Source: a bacterium BMS3Abin03 (GTDB lineage: Bacteria; Bacteroidota; Ignavibacteria; Ignavibacteriales; Ignavibacteriaceae). Taken from it: a stretch of 48,767 nt of DNA. Shown one piece after another: positions 33,676 to 41,985 of the stretch; position 1 is the stretch's first letter; the number at the start of each line of letters is the position of its first letter. Below the pieces are notes generated by a model. It saw nothing but the letters and a program-made list of their open reading frames with translations, did no database searches and was not told the origin of the DNA. The position numbers were made by a program, and so were the translations under genes. The stretch covers positions 1 through 48,767 of the forward strand of contig BDSV01000169.1 of NCBI GenBank assembly GCA_002898075.1, read 5' to 3'.

Positions 33676-33994
33676 TATACACTATTTTAATTGGTTTTAG
33701 GATTTTACAATAAACTCATCTCTTTTTACCTGTCCCGACTTTTGCGCATAGGAGTCAACTTAAGAAGTATTTACTAAAAGATGACTAAGAAAAAGTGCAA
33801 TTTTATTGAATTGCCACGACCTTTAGGTCGTGGATTAAATTAACTAACGGACTATTGGCTTTAGCCAAAACTGAATAAAGAGTTGTGGCTAAAGCCATAA
33901 TTAAGTTGACGTACATGCGACTTTTGCGGGAAGAGATGATAAAGGTGAGTTTATAATAAAACCAAAATCCGAAAACCAATTTGTAAAAGGTATA
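33676..33994. repeat. Palindromic MITE-like element, copy C, split by an insertion
   Basis: Left part 33676-33746 and right part 33929-33994 together equal copy B at 23321-23457. The join falls at CGACTTTTGCG, which is present twice here (33736-33746, 33918-33928) and once in copy B. The right end reads AAAACCAATTTGTAAAAGG then TATA. Confidence 0.88.
33747..33917 (+). mobile_element. 171-bp MITE with IS4/IS231-like ends, nested in copy C
   Basis: Left end CATAGGAGTCAACTTAA and, on the other strand, right end CATGTACGTCAACTTAA form 17-bp imperfect terminal inverted repeats. An 11-bp direct duplication (CGACTTTTGCG) flanks it. CAT at the very end, TCAACTTAAG inside and a 10-12 bp duplication are features I recall for IS4-family/IS231 elements. 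No transposase frame. The interior contains palindromes CCACGACCTTTAGGTCGTGG (33814-33833), TTGGCTTTAGCCAA (33855-33868) and TGGCTAAAGCCA (33886-33897). Confidence 0.85.
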
Positions 33995-34118
33995 AAAATT
34001 GGAGATGAAGTAAATTCCGTTTTACATTTTTAAATGCCGGTAATATACCTATAACTGCGGAAGCAGAATAGTAAATACGAATCAGATAACGCTGTCTCAG
34101 AAGCACAATATATCTGTT

Positions 34119-34180
34119 ATTTCCGTATTCCGAAGGGATGCCCCGAGGGAGTTCTTCGGACCTTCAGGGAAAACGGAAAT
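34119..34180. repeat. Nested palindromic repeat ATTTCCGT...ACGGAAAT
   Basis: Outer arms ATTTCCGT (34119-34126) and ACGGAAAT (34173-34180) enclose CCGAAGG/CCTTC-type inner arms. A different sequence family from the other repeats; only one copy is in the window. Confidence 0.55.
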
Positions 34181-34247
34181 GACAAATCGGCAATAGCTGC
34201 TTGCTAAAAAATTATCATTCAATTACTATGGACTTTGAGAAATGTTT

Positions 34248-35405
34248 TTATTTCTCAAAAAACTCCTCGCTGAATCTTTTCCAGCTAATGTCGTCAAGCT
34301 TTTCCATTTCACCTATATAAATGTGTCCGTCAGATTTATATTCTTCTTCCTTGCCTGTTTTAATTTTCTTCTTCAATTGCTGAAGATGCTCAATATCTTC
34401 CTGATAAAATGCAACGGCTGCTTTACCGATTTTTAATTGCGGGATTTCATTATCAAGCTCATCCGCATCGATTATACATATCCAGTTTCTTTCATAAGGT
34501 GTATATTCCAAAGCTTCCAGATCATTACTCAGCGGTTTATTTATTTCTTTTACTTTACCGCTAACCGGCGACCGGAAAGTGATGGTTCTTGCTCCTTGTT
34601 TAATCGTAAAAAGCGGTTGTCCTTTTTTAACAATCATGCCTAAATTCGGAAATTCTATTGCATCTATTTTGCCTATCAGTTTTTTGGCAAAGTCGTCAAT
34701 TCCTATTTTTACCGTGCCTTCTTCATCTATATTCGCCCATGTATGACCTTCATAAATAAAGACACCTCCCGGAATTAAAAATTCGGGCATCGATGCAAGC
34801 GAGCTTTCTTCCAGGTGCGTTATCTGAACTTTTGGCTTAAGCATTTTTTGAATTCTATCCTGACGCTTGATTAAAGATTTTTTTGTGAACTCAAGCAGTT
34901 CGTCTTCGGTAAAGGGTTTCTGCACATAATCCATCGCACCATATTTCATACATTCGACAGCAGTTTCCACTGTTGCATAACCCGTTATAATTATTACATC
35001 GATATCGGGACGTAAATGCTTTACCGCCTTGGTTACCTCCACTCCGTCCATTCCGGGCATTTTTAAATCTGTAAACACAAAGTCGTAAGAATGGTTTTGA
35101 ATTAAGGCAAGCGCTTCCTTCCCGGTTTCAACTGTATCGACGGAGTAACCGTCCAGGACTAATATTTTTCTGAAGCTGTCTAATATCACAGGTTCATCGT
35201 CAACGCAAAGTATTTTCGCCTTAGGATTTTCAACTTCGGCGCGTTTAAGTGTTTTTGCTTCGCGGCTATAATCGAGTTTGAGACTAACTTTAAGAGCTTC
35301 TTCTCTTTCCTGCCGGATTTTTTTCTCGCGGATTTTTTTTGCAATAAGCCGAATTATTAAATCCGCAATAATAAAAACGATTACTGCTACAATAAATAAT
35401 GCCAT
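34248..35405 (-). CDS. Membrane-anchored response regulator with degenerate GcvH-like output domain
   Basis: The 385-residue protein has one N-terminal membrane helix (about 3-22), then a receiver domain at 62-180 with the acidic pair Asp69/Asp70, phosphorylation site Asp113 (FVFTDLKMPG), Thr141 and Lys163. From about 215 to 315 it resembles glycine-cleavage H protein: 'VKIGIDDFAKKLIGKIDAIEFPNLGMIVKKGQPLF...SPVSGKVKEINKPL...YERNWICII'. The lipoyl-lysine position is Ala272 (IKQGARTIT in place of VESVKAVSD), so it cannot be lipoylated. A coiled-coil-like tail ends the protein. It has no DNA-binding domain. Last gene of the redox operon; 97 bases after the other regulator. Confidence 0.85.
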   Translation of the reverse strand: MALFIVAVIVFIIADLIIRLIAKKIREKKIRQEREEALKVSLKLDYSREAKTLKRAEVENPKAKILCVDDEPVILDSFRKILVLDGYSVDTVETGKEALALIQNHSYDFVFTDLKMPGMDGVEVTKAVKHLRPDIDVIIITGYATVETAVECMKYGAMDYVQKPFTEDELLEFTKKSLIKRQDRIQKMLKPKVQITHLEESSLASMPEFLIPGGVFIYEGHTWANIDEEGTVKIGIDDFAKKLIGKIDAIEFPNLGMIVKKGQPLFTIKQGARTITFRSPVSGKVKEINKPLSNDLEALEYTPYERNWICIIDADELDNEIPQLKIGKAAVAFYQEDIEHLQQLKKKIKTGKEEEYKSDGHIYIGEMEKLDDISWKRFSEEFFEK

Positions 35406-35502
35406 TTTATTTTCTCCTTAGAATCCGATTCATATTAATTTTATTTAATAAAGCTTTTTACTCTCCGTAAAGATTTAATATTTTATTCATCTTACTAAAG
35501 CA

Positions 35503-36309
35503 TTACAATCTATCTGAACTGCAAGGAACGAGATATTTAATATCGTACTCAATATCCGATGGAATTATTTTATACAGCCATCCTTCAAAGTAAGGATCTT
35601 TTTCCAGCAGAGTAGGATCTGATAATATTTTTTCGTTTCTCTCAATAACTCTTCCACTAATGGGTGCTAAACAATTATGAATAAGACCATCATCGGTTTC
35701 AAACTTAGCGCAGGAATTGCCCTGTATAATCAAATCATCAATTTCCATCAGCTCAATTTTGGTAATGCTTTTTATTGTCTCGAGATATAAATCCGATACT
35801 CCGATTACAGCAACACCTTCATATTCCAGGTTCATCCAGCTTATATGACCCAATCTCTTGTATTTCGATGGACAGGGAACATAAAAAACAGACCCTGACT
35901 CCTCACTGTTTTTTGATTCGTTAAGCTTATCCTGTATTTCCCTGTATTTGAGTCCCCTGCTTATAGAGCTTGTTAATTCTTCAAATGTAAAGGGTTTGGG
36001 AATAAAGTCGATAGCACCTTTGTAAAGTGATTTAACTGCATTTTCAACTGTAGAAAACCCGGTTATCATAATTACCGGGATTGTAATTTGCTTAGTATCT
36101 AATTCATCGAGAAGCTGAAAGCCATCCATTTCAGGCATCATTATGTCACACAATATCAGTGAGTAATTGTTGTGTTCTATCTTAGTTAATGCATCTTTAG
36201 CATTAGATGCCGAGTCGGCGCTCCATCCTTCAGCCGCAGCTATTTTTGAAACAGCTTCGAGAATAACTTTTTCATCATCGATAATTAATATTTTTTCTTT
36301 TTCTTTCAT
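35503..36309 (-). CDS. Response regulator with degenerate GcvH-like output domain
   Basis: The 268-residue protein has a receiver domain at 5-122 (Asp11/Asp12, phospho-Asp55 in 'LILCDIMMPEMDG', Thr84 in 'MITG', Lys105). A short linker leads to a GcvH-like domain at about 155-252 ('VAVIGVSDLYLETIKSITKIELMEIDDLI...APISGRVIERNEKI...DPYFEGWLYKI'). The loop that should carry the lipoyl Lys reads ETDDGLIHN, so the lysine is missing, as in its partner gene. Soluble; no helix-turn-helix and no AAA+ domain. It follows the histidine kinase gene by 93 bases and is presumably its phospho-acceptor. Confidence 0.86.
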   Translation of the reverse strand: MKEKEKILIIDDEKVILEAVSKIAAAEGWSADSASNAKDALTKIEHNNYSLILCDIMMPEMDGFQLLDELDTKQITIPVIMITGFSTVENAVKSLYKGAIDFIPKPFTFEELTSSISRGLKYREIQDKLNESKNSEESGSVFYVPCPSKYKRLGHISWMNLEYEGVAVIGVSDLYLETIKSITKIELMEIDDLIIQGNSCAKFETDDGLIHNCLAPISGRVIERNEKILSDPTLLEKDPYFEGWLYKIIPSDIEYDIKYLVPCSSDRL

Positions 36310-36402
36310 TTCATCTGTTTATAATTTCTCTTTTTGGTCAGATGGAACTCGCACTATAATTATTTTCCTGTTTGTAAATAGTTTTTTCATACTCGTTTCA
36401 TA

Positions 36403-38286
36403 TTACCTGTTTGATTGAATTGGTAACCGGATAATGAACGTAGTTCCCTTACCTAATTCGCTTTCAACATTTATTGTCCCGTTGTGGTTATCGATAATTC
36501 CCCATATAACCGCTAATCCTAAGCCGGTTCCCTTCTGCCCTTTTGTACTGAAAAACGGTTCGAAAATTCTCGGCAGGTCTTCTTTAGAAATACCCTTTCC
36601 CGTGTCGGAGATTTTTATTTCGATATAATTTTTTTGCCCGCCTTTATCCATGGCTTCCCATCTTTGCCAATTACATTCAGGATTTGCACATCCTTCAAAC
36701 ATTCCGTACGGCGGGTCTTCAAATGTATAAACAGGCGAACTACATTTCGGGCATAGAACATTTTCTTCAATTAATGAAATATTACATTTGGGACATGATA
36801 TTTGAACATTCTTTCCATCCTGTATATCTATTCCATAATTATGTCTGTGTTTGCCATATACCGGGTCTAAATTAATAAAACCTTCGTTACCGTTCGAAAC
36901 AGCTTTAACTTTAACCGATGGCATTCCCTGAATTTTAACCTGGTCATCCATCAAAGTGTGTCTTTTAGGGCAAACTGCAGATTTGATTTGTGCAATTCCA
37001 TAAGGGGATAATGAAATGACCGCCGAAGATATTGAAATTACTCCGCCTTTGTCTTCGATCGAATCCGCTGCATTAACAATAAGATTTATAAACACCTGCT
37101 GAATTTGGTTAGCATCAACGGTTATTTTAGGAAGTGATTGTTCAAGTTTTGTTTCAAGTTTTATCTGTTTAATCGATAACTGGTTATCGACCACCTGAAT
37201 TGCACTCTTAATAATTTCATTTATATCCGCATTACGTTTTTTAGGCACGGATTGCCTTGCAAAATCCAATAAGCTTTTAACTATCTCCCTGCTGCGTTTT
37301 GTTTCTCTTACAATTACCTTTAGGTCTTCCTGTAACTCCGGATTGTTTTTAACACGTTTTAAAAGGAAGCTGCTGTATGTAAGAACCCCCGTAAGAGGGT
37401 TATTGATTTCATGTGCAACTCCCGCTGCAAGCCGCCCGAGCGAAGCCATTTTATCCGATTGAAATAGCTGCAAGCGTGCTTCAGCCAATTTTTTCGTCAT
37501 GTTATTGAACGACCGTGCAAGTATTCCTAGCTCATCTGTACCAAGTTCTTTTATAGTATAATTTAAGTTTCCTGCGCTAACCTGATTAGTGGCTCTAACA
37601 AGTTCCTGCACCGGCTTTACAACCCATTTCCTGATTAAAAAACCGATAAGAATGCTTAACGCTATTATGGCGCTAATTGCAAAAATGATAGTGCGAAATT
37701 TACTGTTGCTTATTTGCTTATCTACATCTTTCAGACTGAGCGTAACATCTAAAACTCCGAGAACTTTTTTGTTTTTGGGATGAACATGACAATCGGCATC
37801 CCAGCAAGATTTTTCATTATTTATCGGATTTATTATTCCAAGAATCCGGCTTGAATCGGGGTGAATTTTATAAATTCGAACTCTTTTGTTAATCGAAAGC
37901 TTTTCCAATGGTTCGTTTGCTGTATGGCATACATAACAACTTTCGGCTGACTTGTTAACCATCTTGCCAATCATATTTTTTTGCGAAGAATAGATTATTC
38001 TACCCTTTTTATTGAAGATACGAATTTCCCGTATGCTTGGTTCTTTTCCAATTGTGTTAATTATAGCATAAATTTCATTTCGCTTATTTAACAACATGCT
38101 CGAATGAGTACTTTTCTTAATTATTTCGCTCAATTTATTAGCATGAACTTCAGCTTGTGTAAGCAGTGCATTGCTTTGTGCACGCAAATTAAAATATGAG
38201 TACACACTAATGATTGCAATTGTAATTACTCCAACGGCAACTATAAGTTTTAAACCTATCTTCGTTATTACATTATTTAGTTTCAT
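36403..38286 (-). CDS. Heme-motif sensor histidine kinase with zinc-ribbon insert in the ATPase domain
   Basis: The 627-residue kinase has helices at about 12-32 and 199-218 flanking a periplasmic sensor. The sensor holds CYVCH (117-121) and CWDADCH (161-167), i.e. CxxCH and CX4CH heme-attachment-type motifs. A HAMP domain follows (219-270), then HisKA with His292 (GVAHEINNP). The ATPase N-box is at 401-409 (NLIVNAADS) and the G-boxes at 561-567 (DTGKGIS) and 585-592. Between N- and G1-boxes lies an extra ~120 residues (about 428-553) with Cys439, CPKC (498-502 region), CPKC (512-515) and CANPEC (533-538), a zinc-ribbon-like insert. It is encoded between the 13-heme cytochrome gene (33 bases) and two GcvH-like regulators. 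Confidence 0.9.
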   Translation of the reverse strand: MKLNNVITKIGLKLIVAVGVITIAIISVYSYFNLRAQSNALLTQAEVHANKLSEIIKKSTHSSMLLNKRNEIYAIINTIGKEPSIREIRIFNKKGRIIYSSQKNMIGKMVNKSAESCYVCHTANEPLEKLSINKRVRIYKIHPDSSRILGIINPINNEKSCWDADCHVHPKNKKVLGVLDVTLSLKDVDKQISNSKFRTIIFAISAIIALSILIGFLIRKWVVKPVQELVRATNQVSAGNLNYTIKELGTDELGILARSFNNMTKKLAEARLQLFQSDKMASLGRLAAGVAHEINNPLTGVLTYSSFLLKRVKNNPELQEDLKVIVRETKRSREIVKSLLDFARQSVPKKRNADINEIIKSAIQVVDNQLSIKQIKLETKLEQSLPKITVDANQIQQVFINLIVNAADSIEDKGGVISISSAVISLSPYGIAQIKSAVCPKRHTLMDDQVKIQGMPSVKVKAVSNGNEGFINLDPVYGKHRHNYGIDIQDGKNVQISCPKCNISLIEENVLCPKCSSPVYTFEDPPYGMFEGCANPECNWQRWEAMDKGGQKNYIEIKISDTGKGISKEDLPRIFEPFFSTKGQKGTGLGLAVIWGIIDNHNGTINVESELGKGTTFIIRLPIQSNR

Positions 38287-38319
38287 TTTCGAATTCTTTC
38301 ATATTCATTAATAATCAAA

Positions 38320-39468
38320 TTAATCTTCCTTACCCGGTTTATCTTTTGGAAAACTTTTATCATCATGACAATTATTACAAGTCGGTTTTTTACTAAAGTC
38401 CCTGTCTATGTGGCAATCTTCGCAATCAATATCACTGTGGTTATCATCTAATATTAACCCGGTAATTTTATGATCGAATGTGCCTGGTTTCCAATCTGGG
38501 TGACAGCTATTACAGGCAGTTGGCCGTTTTACAAATCGATTGCCGTGCTTGTGGCATTGCTTACACGATAAATCTTTATGAAATCTGTTTAATTTCCAGC
38601 CGGTTCTTAAACCATGATCGAAGGTTTCGCTTACTTTATTTTTGTGGCAGAAAGAACAATTGTTTTCCCGGTGACATTTCATACAAATTTTATGATGCTG
38701 ATCTTTTGGCAAATGAATTTTAACCGGTGTATCGTAGTAGGCAGGATTTTGATTCGATGCATTTTTAACATCGTGGCAGCGAAGGCAATTTTCTTCTTTA
38801 TGGCAATTAACGCATTTTAAGCCGAACAATTTTGTATGCTCATTATGATAGAACGTAACAATTTTTCCCTTTTTGTATTCTGTCTCAAAAATTATCCTTG
38901 TCGGTTCTTTAATTTGGGGATGTTTCTTTTGCTTATAACTTAAAATTTTCTGTTCTATATTTAATTTCTTTCCCTTTACTTTAGGTTTATGACAGGATAC
39001 ACATTCGGTTTTATGGCTCCATTGCCTATGGCATGTTAAACATTGTTGATGATAAGCACCCATCAAATCGGGTTTGCTCACATCTTCTCTTTTTCTTTCT
39101 GTTGAATGACACCGTTTACATGGTAAAACTGGTCCGAGTGTATTGTAGTGATGACATGTAATACATCCGCCGGATATTTCAGACATTTGAGCGTGAAGTC
39201 TGTGCGGGAATACCACGGGTTCATACTTATTTTCTAATTCATTAAGTACAGTTATTGCAGGCGCTTCATCCGGTGAACGATATACAGTTACCATTTTTAA
39301 TCTTGGACATGATTTTAAACAGGGATCATCGGTTGTAGGATACTGGCAAGCATGACATGTCTTACAATCAATATTCAACATTGAATGTTTTGTATTCTTT
39401 TTCTGCTGGGGAAACACGCTTGCCGCCGATAGCAAAATAACAAACAATATTTTTAACGTTATTTTCAT
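38320..39468 (-). CDS. Periplasmic 13-heme cytochrome c
   Basis: The 382-residue protein has a signal peptide (MKITLKILFVILLSAASVFPQ) and thirteen CxxCH motifs: CKTCH, CITCH, CKRCH, CLTCH, CVSCH, CVNCH, CLRCH, CMKCH, CSFCH, CKQCH, CNSCH, CEDCH and CNNCH. Many extra His residues are available as distal ligands. Near the N-terminus are four further cysteines (CHACQ, DPCLKSCPR). It is likely a periplasmic electron wire or store. Its ATG overlaps the stop of the HybB-like gene by four bases (ATGA), placing it as the third component of the complex, comparable in layout to HmcA but with a different heme number. Confidence 0.93.
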   Translation of the reverse strand: MKITLKILFVILLSAASVFPQQKKNTKHSMLNIDCKTCHACQYPTTDDPCLKSCPRLKMVTVYRSPDEAPAITVLNELENKYEPVVFPHRLHAQMSEISGGCITCHHYNTLGPVLPCKRCHSTERKREDVSKPDLMGAYHQQCLTCHRQWSHKTECVSCHKPKVKGKKLNIEQKILSYKQKKHPQIKEPTRIIFETEYKKGKIVTFYHNEHTKLFGLKCVNCHKEENCLRCHDVKNASNQNPAYYDTPVKIHLPKDQHHKICMKCHRENNCSFCHKNKVSETFDHGLRTGWKLNRFHKDLSCKQCHKHGNRFVKRPTACNSCHPDWKPGTFDHKITGLILDDNHSDIDCEDCHIDRDFSKKPTCNNCHDDKSFPKDKPGKED

Positions 39469-40712
39469 TGTTCCCCTCCTTTAATTGCATATTTAACCAT
39501 TGGCAATTTCTTCTTATCGGGTAAACTGATAACGGGAAAGTTCATAACAATAACCCTGTATAATAGAACGAGTAATGCTATAAATCCAACAGTTACAGAA
39601 ATTTCTCCTACAGAAGGGAAGTAACTTTTAAATGCATAAGGCGGAGAATATGCAACAAGAAAATTATTAATTCTATTAAGAAACACACCTAAAACAGTGA
39701 GAGCTGAGGCTACAAAAAGCCACAAACGCGAGTTCAAAACTTTTTCGGAAAAGAACATTCTCATTGGAATAATAACTCCAACCACAACTTCAATTACGAA
39801 CATTATGCTTTGCGTATTAACTTCAGTCAGGTAAACAAAGGTTCCCCGGATCAGCATATCGCCAAGTTTGAAAGCGAAATATATTCCGAGCATTGGTCCC
39901 ATCATCCTGCCTAAACCGGAAAGTACTTTCATTTCGGGTTTTAAACCGAGCGAGCGAGCAGCAATTAAAGACTCAAAAATGATCATAGGAAAACCAACGG
40001 CAATTGCTGAGAGCAAAAACAGCAACGGCAGAATAGGCGTTTGCCAGAGCGGGTGCATTTTTGGTCCGGCAATTACCATTAAAGTTCCCAAAGACGATTG
40101 ATGTAAAGTAGATAATACTATTCCTGCTATAATAAAGATAAACATCGTTTTAGCTAATCCCCTGTCGAGAAAACGAAGTAACGAATCGATCATTTTATTA
40201 AGCGAAGCAAATATTCCTTTAAGATTTACTTTCCCAATAAATCTTTCGGTAACAATGGGTATAAATTCTATATAAAGAACCGTCACATAAGTCATAACGC
40301 AAATACCCACTTCAAAAAGCGGTGACGAACCGTTCCAATAAATAAGGGGATGCCATATAAAATAGTATCGTCCTAAATCGACAAAAACACCGAGCGCAAC
40401 AAAAGTGTAGCCAAGCATTGCGGTTAACAGTGCCGGGCGGAGAATGACTTTATATTCTTCTTTATGGATGATGTGACCCAATGCTGCGCTTGTAAATCCG
40501 CCCGCAGCAAGTGCAACACCGCAGGCAACATCAATTGCAATCCATATTCCCCAGGGATGTTGATTATCCAGGTTTGTCATAGCACCCAGCCCGCCAAAGA
40601 ATCTTATAGCAAGAAACACAAATGCATTAATTACGAGAAGGATTAATATCATTACGCCGCGTGTTAGAAATTTAACTTTTTTAACCGGAGCCGGATTCAT
40701 ATAATATTCCAC
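39465..40712 (-). CDS. HybB/NrfD-family quinone-interacting membrane subunit
   Basis: The 415-residue integral membrane protein has about ten helices. 'HPWGIWIAIDVACGVALAAGGFTSAALGHIIHKEEY' (about 52-87) and 'ALLTAMLGYTFVALGVFVDLGRYYFIWHPL' (about 94-123) are typical of the HybB/HmcC branch of the NrfD/PsrC family. These proteins exchange electrons with quinones and have no cofactor of their own. The gene starts two bases after the HybA-like gene stop and overlaps the cytochrome gene by four. No hydrogenase or molybdoenzyme gene is nearby. Confidence 0.92.
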   Translation of the reverse strand: MEYYMNPAPVKKVKFLTRGVMILILLVINAFVFLAIRFFGGLGAMTNLDNQHPWGIWIAIDVACGVALAAGGFTSAALGHIIHKEEYKVILRPALLTAMLGYTFVALGVFVDLGRYYFIWHPLIYWNGSSPLFEVGICVMTYVTVLYIEFIPIVTERFIGKVNLKGIFASLNKMIDSLLRFLDRGLAKTMFIFIIAGIVLSTLHQSSLGTLMVIAGPKMHPLWQTPILPLLFLLSAIAVGFPMIIFESLIAARSLGLKPEMKVLSGLGRMMGPMLGIYFAFKLGDMLIRGTFVYLTEVNTQSIMFVIEVVVGVIIPMRMFFSEKVLNSRLWLFVASALTVLGVFLNRINNFLVAYSPPYAFKSYFPSVGEISVTVGFIALLVLLYRVIVMNFPVISLPDKKKLPMVKYAIKGGEQ

Positions 40713-40714
40713 TA

Positions 40715-41614
40715 TTACACCTCCTTCGATTTGGATTTACCCCTGTTAATCCACATAATTCCGCCAAGTAATGCATAGAGTGAAATAGGAGGAATAAAGT
40801 AAGCAAATATTCCATGCTGTATTTTTTCGGTAACACCGGGAGCCGGGTCTGTTCCCAGTTTTGGAAAATCGAGCTTGGAGAAATTCTGACCGGCTAAATA
40901 AAGCCAGGATGTACCGCCGACTTCATTCTCACCAAGAATATGATCTACATACCTATCGGGTTCACGTTTAATTTTCTGCCTTGCTATTTCTATCAGGTCT
41001 CTTCGTTTCCCGAATATCAGTGCTTCTTCGGGGCAGATTTCAACGCAAGCGGGGAGCTTACCTTCCTGCTGCCTGTCGTAGCAGAAATCACATTTCATTA
41101 TATTGGGCTGGATAGCTTTATCGTATTCAAATGCGGGGATCTGCCATGGACATGCAACCATACAATACCTGCACCCGATACATTTATCGGAATCCCATGT
41201 TACAGGTCCTTCAGGATGTTTTGTATAGGCATTAACAATGCAAGCTGAAACACAGGCAGGTTCTTCGCAATGCATACATTGAACTTTTACATCAACCGGA
41301 AGCAGCACATTATCCGGATTTTCAAATTCGTTAACAACTGTTAAAGCATGTTCATCCGGGCGGCGCTTATTTTCAAATACCGAACGATCATTGTATTCTT
41401 CCAACGATCCGGCAGGAAGGTCATGCACTTTTTTACAAGCCCATTCACAATTTCTGCAACCTATGCATACGGTTGTATCAACCAATACGCCTATACGGTC
41501 TTCTGAAAGTTTAAATTTTTCCTGTGCTTTTGTTGTCGAAGTTGAAAAGCCCGCTGCAGTAACACCGATTATCCCCATAGTCTTCAGAAAATCTCTTCTG
41601 TTCTGTGCCGCCAT
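40715..41614 (-). CDS. HybA-like Tat-exported ferredoxin with four [4Fe-4S] clusters
   Basis: The 299-residue protein has a twin-arginine signal (NRRDFLKTMG) and four cysteine groups: CIGCRNCEWAC, CMHCEEPACVSAC, CIGCRYCMVAC and CDFCYDRQ...ACVEIC. A C-terminal membrane helix ('YFIPPISLYALLGGIMWI') follows. This is the HybA/HmcB plan, in which the ferredoxin faces the periplasm and links the HybB-like subunit to a periplasmic partner, here the 13-heme cytochrome. A strong GGAGGGG lies before the ATG. First gene of the six-gene unit 34248-41614. Confidence 0.93.
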   Translation of the reverse strand: MAAQNRRDFLKTMGIIGVTAAGFSTSTTKAQEKFKLSEDRIGVLVDTTVCIGCRNCEWACKKVHDLPAGSLEEYNDRSVFENKRRPDEHALTVVNEFENPDNVLLPVDVKVQCMHCEEPACVSACIVNAYTKHPEGPVTWDSDKCIGCRYCMVACPWQIPAFEYDKAIQPNIMKCDFCYDRQQEGKLPACVEICPEEALIFGKRRDLIEIARQKIKREPDRYVDHILGENEVGGTSWLYLAGQNFSKLDFPKLGTDPAPGVTEKIQHGIFAYFIPPISLYALLGGIMWINRGKSKSKEV

Positions 41615-41985
41615 CTCTCCCCTCCTGGCTTCAATATCATTAAAAAAAATAATTAAATTTTTTTATGATAAAATTTGTACCAAACACTAAATATGATTAA
41701 GCTATATTAGTTTTGCATACATTTTTAACAAAAAACAACAATTATGAATGCGATAGTTTTATTCTCATACTTATAATTATAATTTTTTTTCTTATTAATG
41801 AAAAAAAAATATATTGTTTGTCATTATTGAGAATTCTTGCTATTAACTGTTGTTAACATATTATTATTATTCACGTTTAACAATATTTTTATTAGCCGAT
41901 ATTCGATGATTCTTCAATTTTGGTAAATAACAAAATTCGATGAATAAAAATCATCAAAAATGTTATATCTGCGGTGGGAAATTTT
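41615..41985. other. Promoter region of the redox operon
   Basis: AT-rich spacer, no gene. The visible structures are an inverted repeat AATTTTG/CAAAATT (41916-41922, 41931-41937) and two TTCGATGA direct repeats (41902-41909 and 41936-41943) around it. These could be a regulator site or the end of the previous transcript. No -12/-24 sigma54 element was seen. Confidence 0.4.

Larger units (their letters stand above)
33536..34247. other. Intergenic region filled with repeat elements
   Basis: No gene. It holds palindromic element copy C (33676-33994) carrying an inserted MITE (33747-33917), and a further palindrome at 34119-34180. The remainder is AT-rich. Confidence 0.7.

Noticed and set aside
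34248..36309. Glycine cleavage system H protein annotation for the regulator C-termini
   Set aside because: The lipoyl lysine is missing in both and no glycine-cleavage genes are nearby; only the fold is similar.
39465..41614. Hydrogenase-2 (Hyb) operon interpretation
   Set aside because: HybA and HybB homologues are present but no large or small hydrogenase subunit is encoded; a 13-heme cytochrome takes the partner position.
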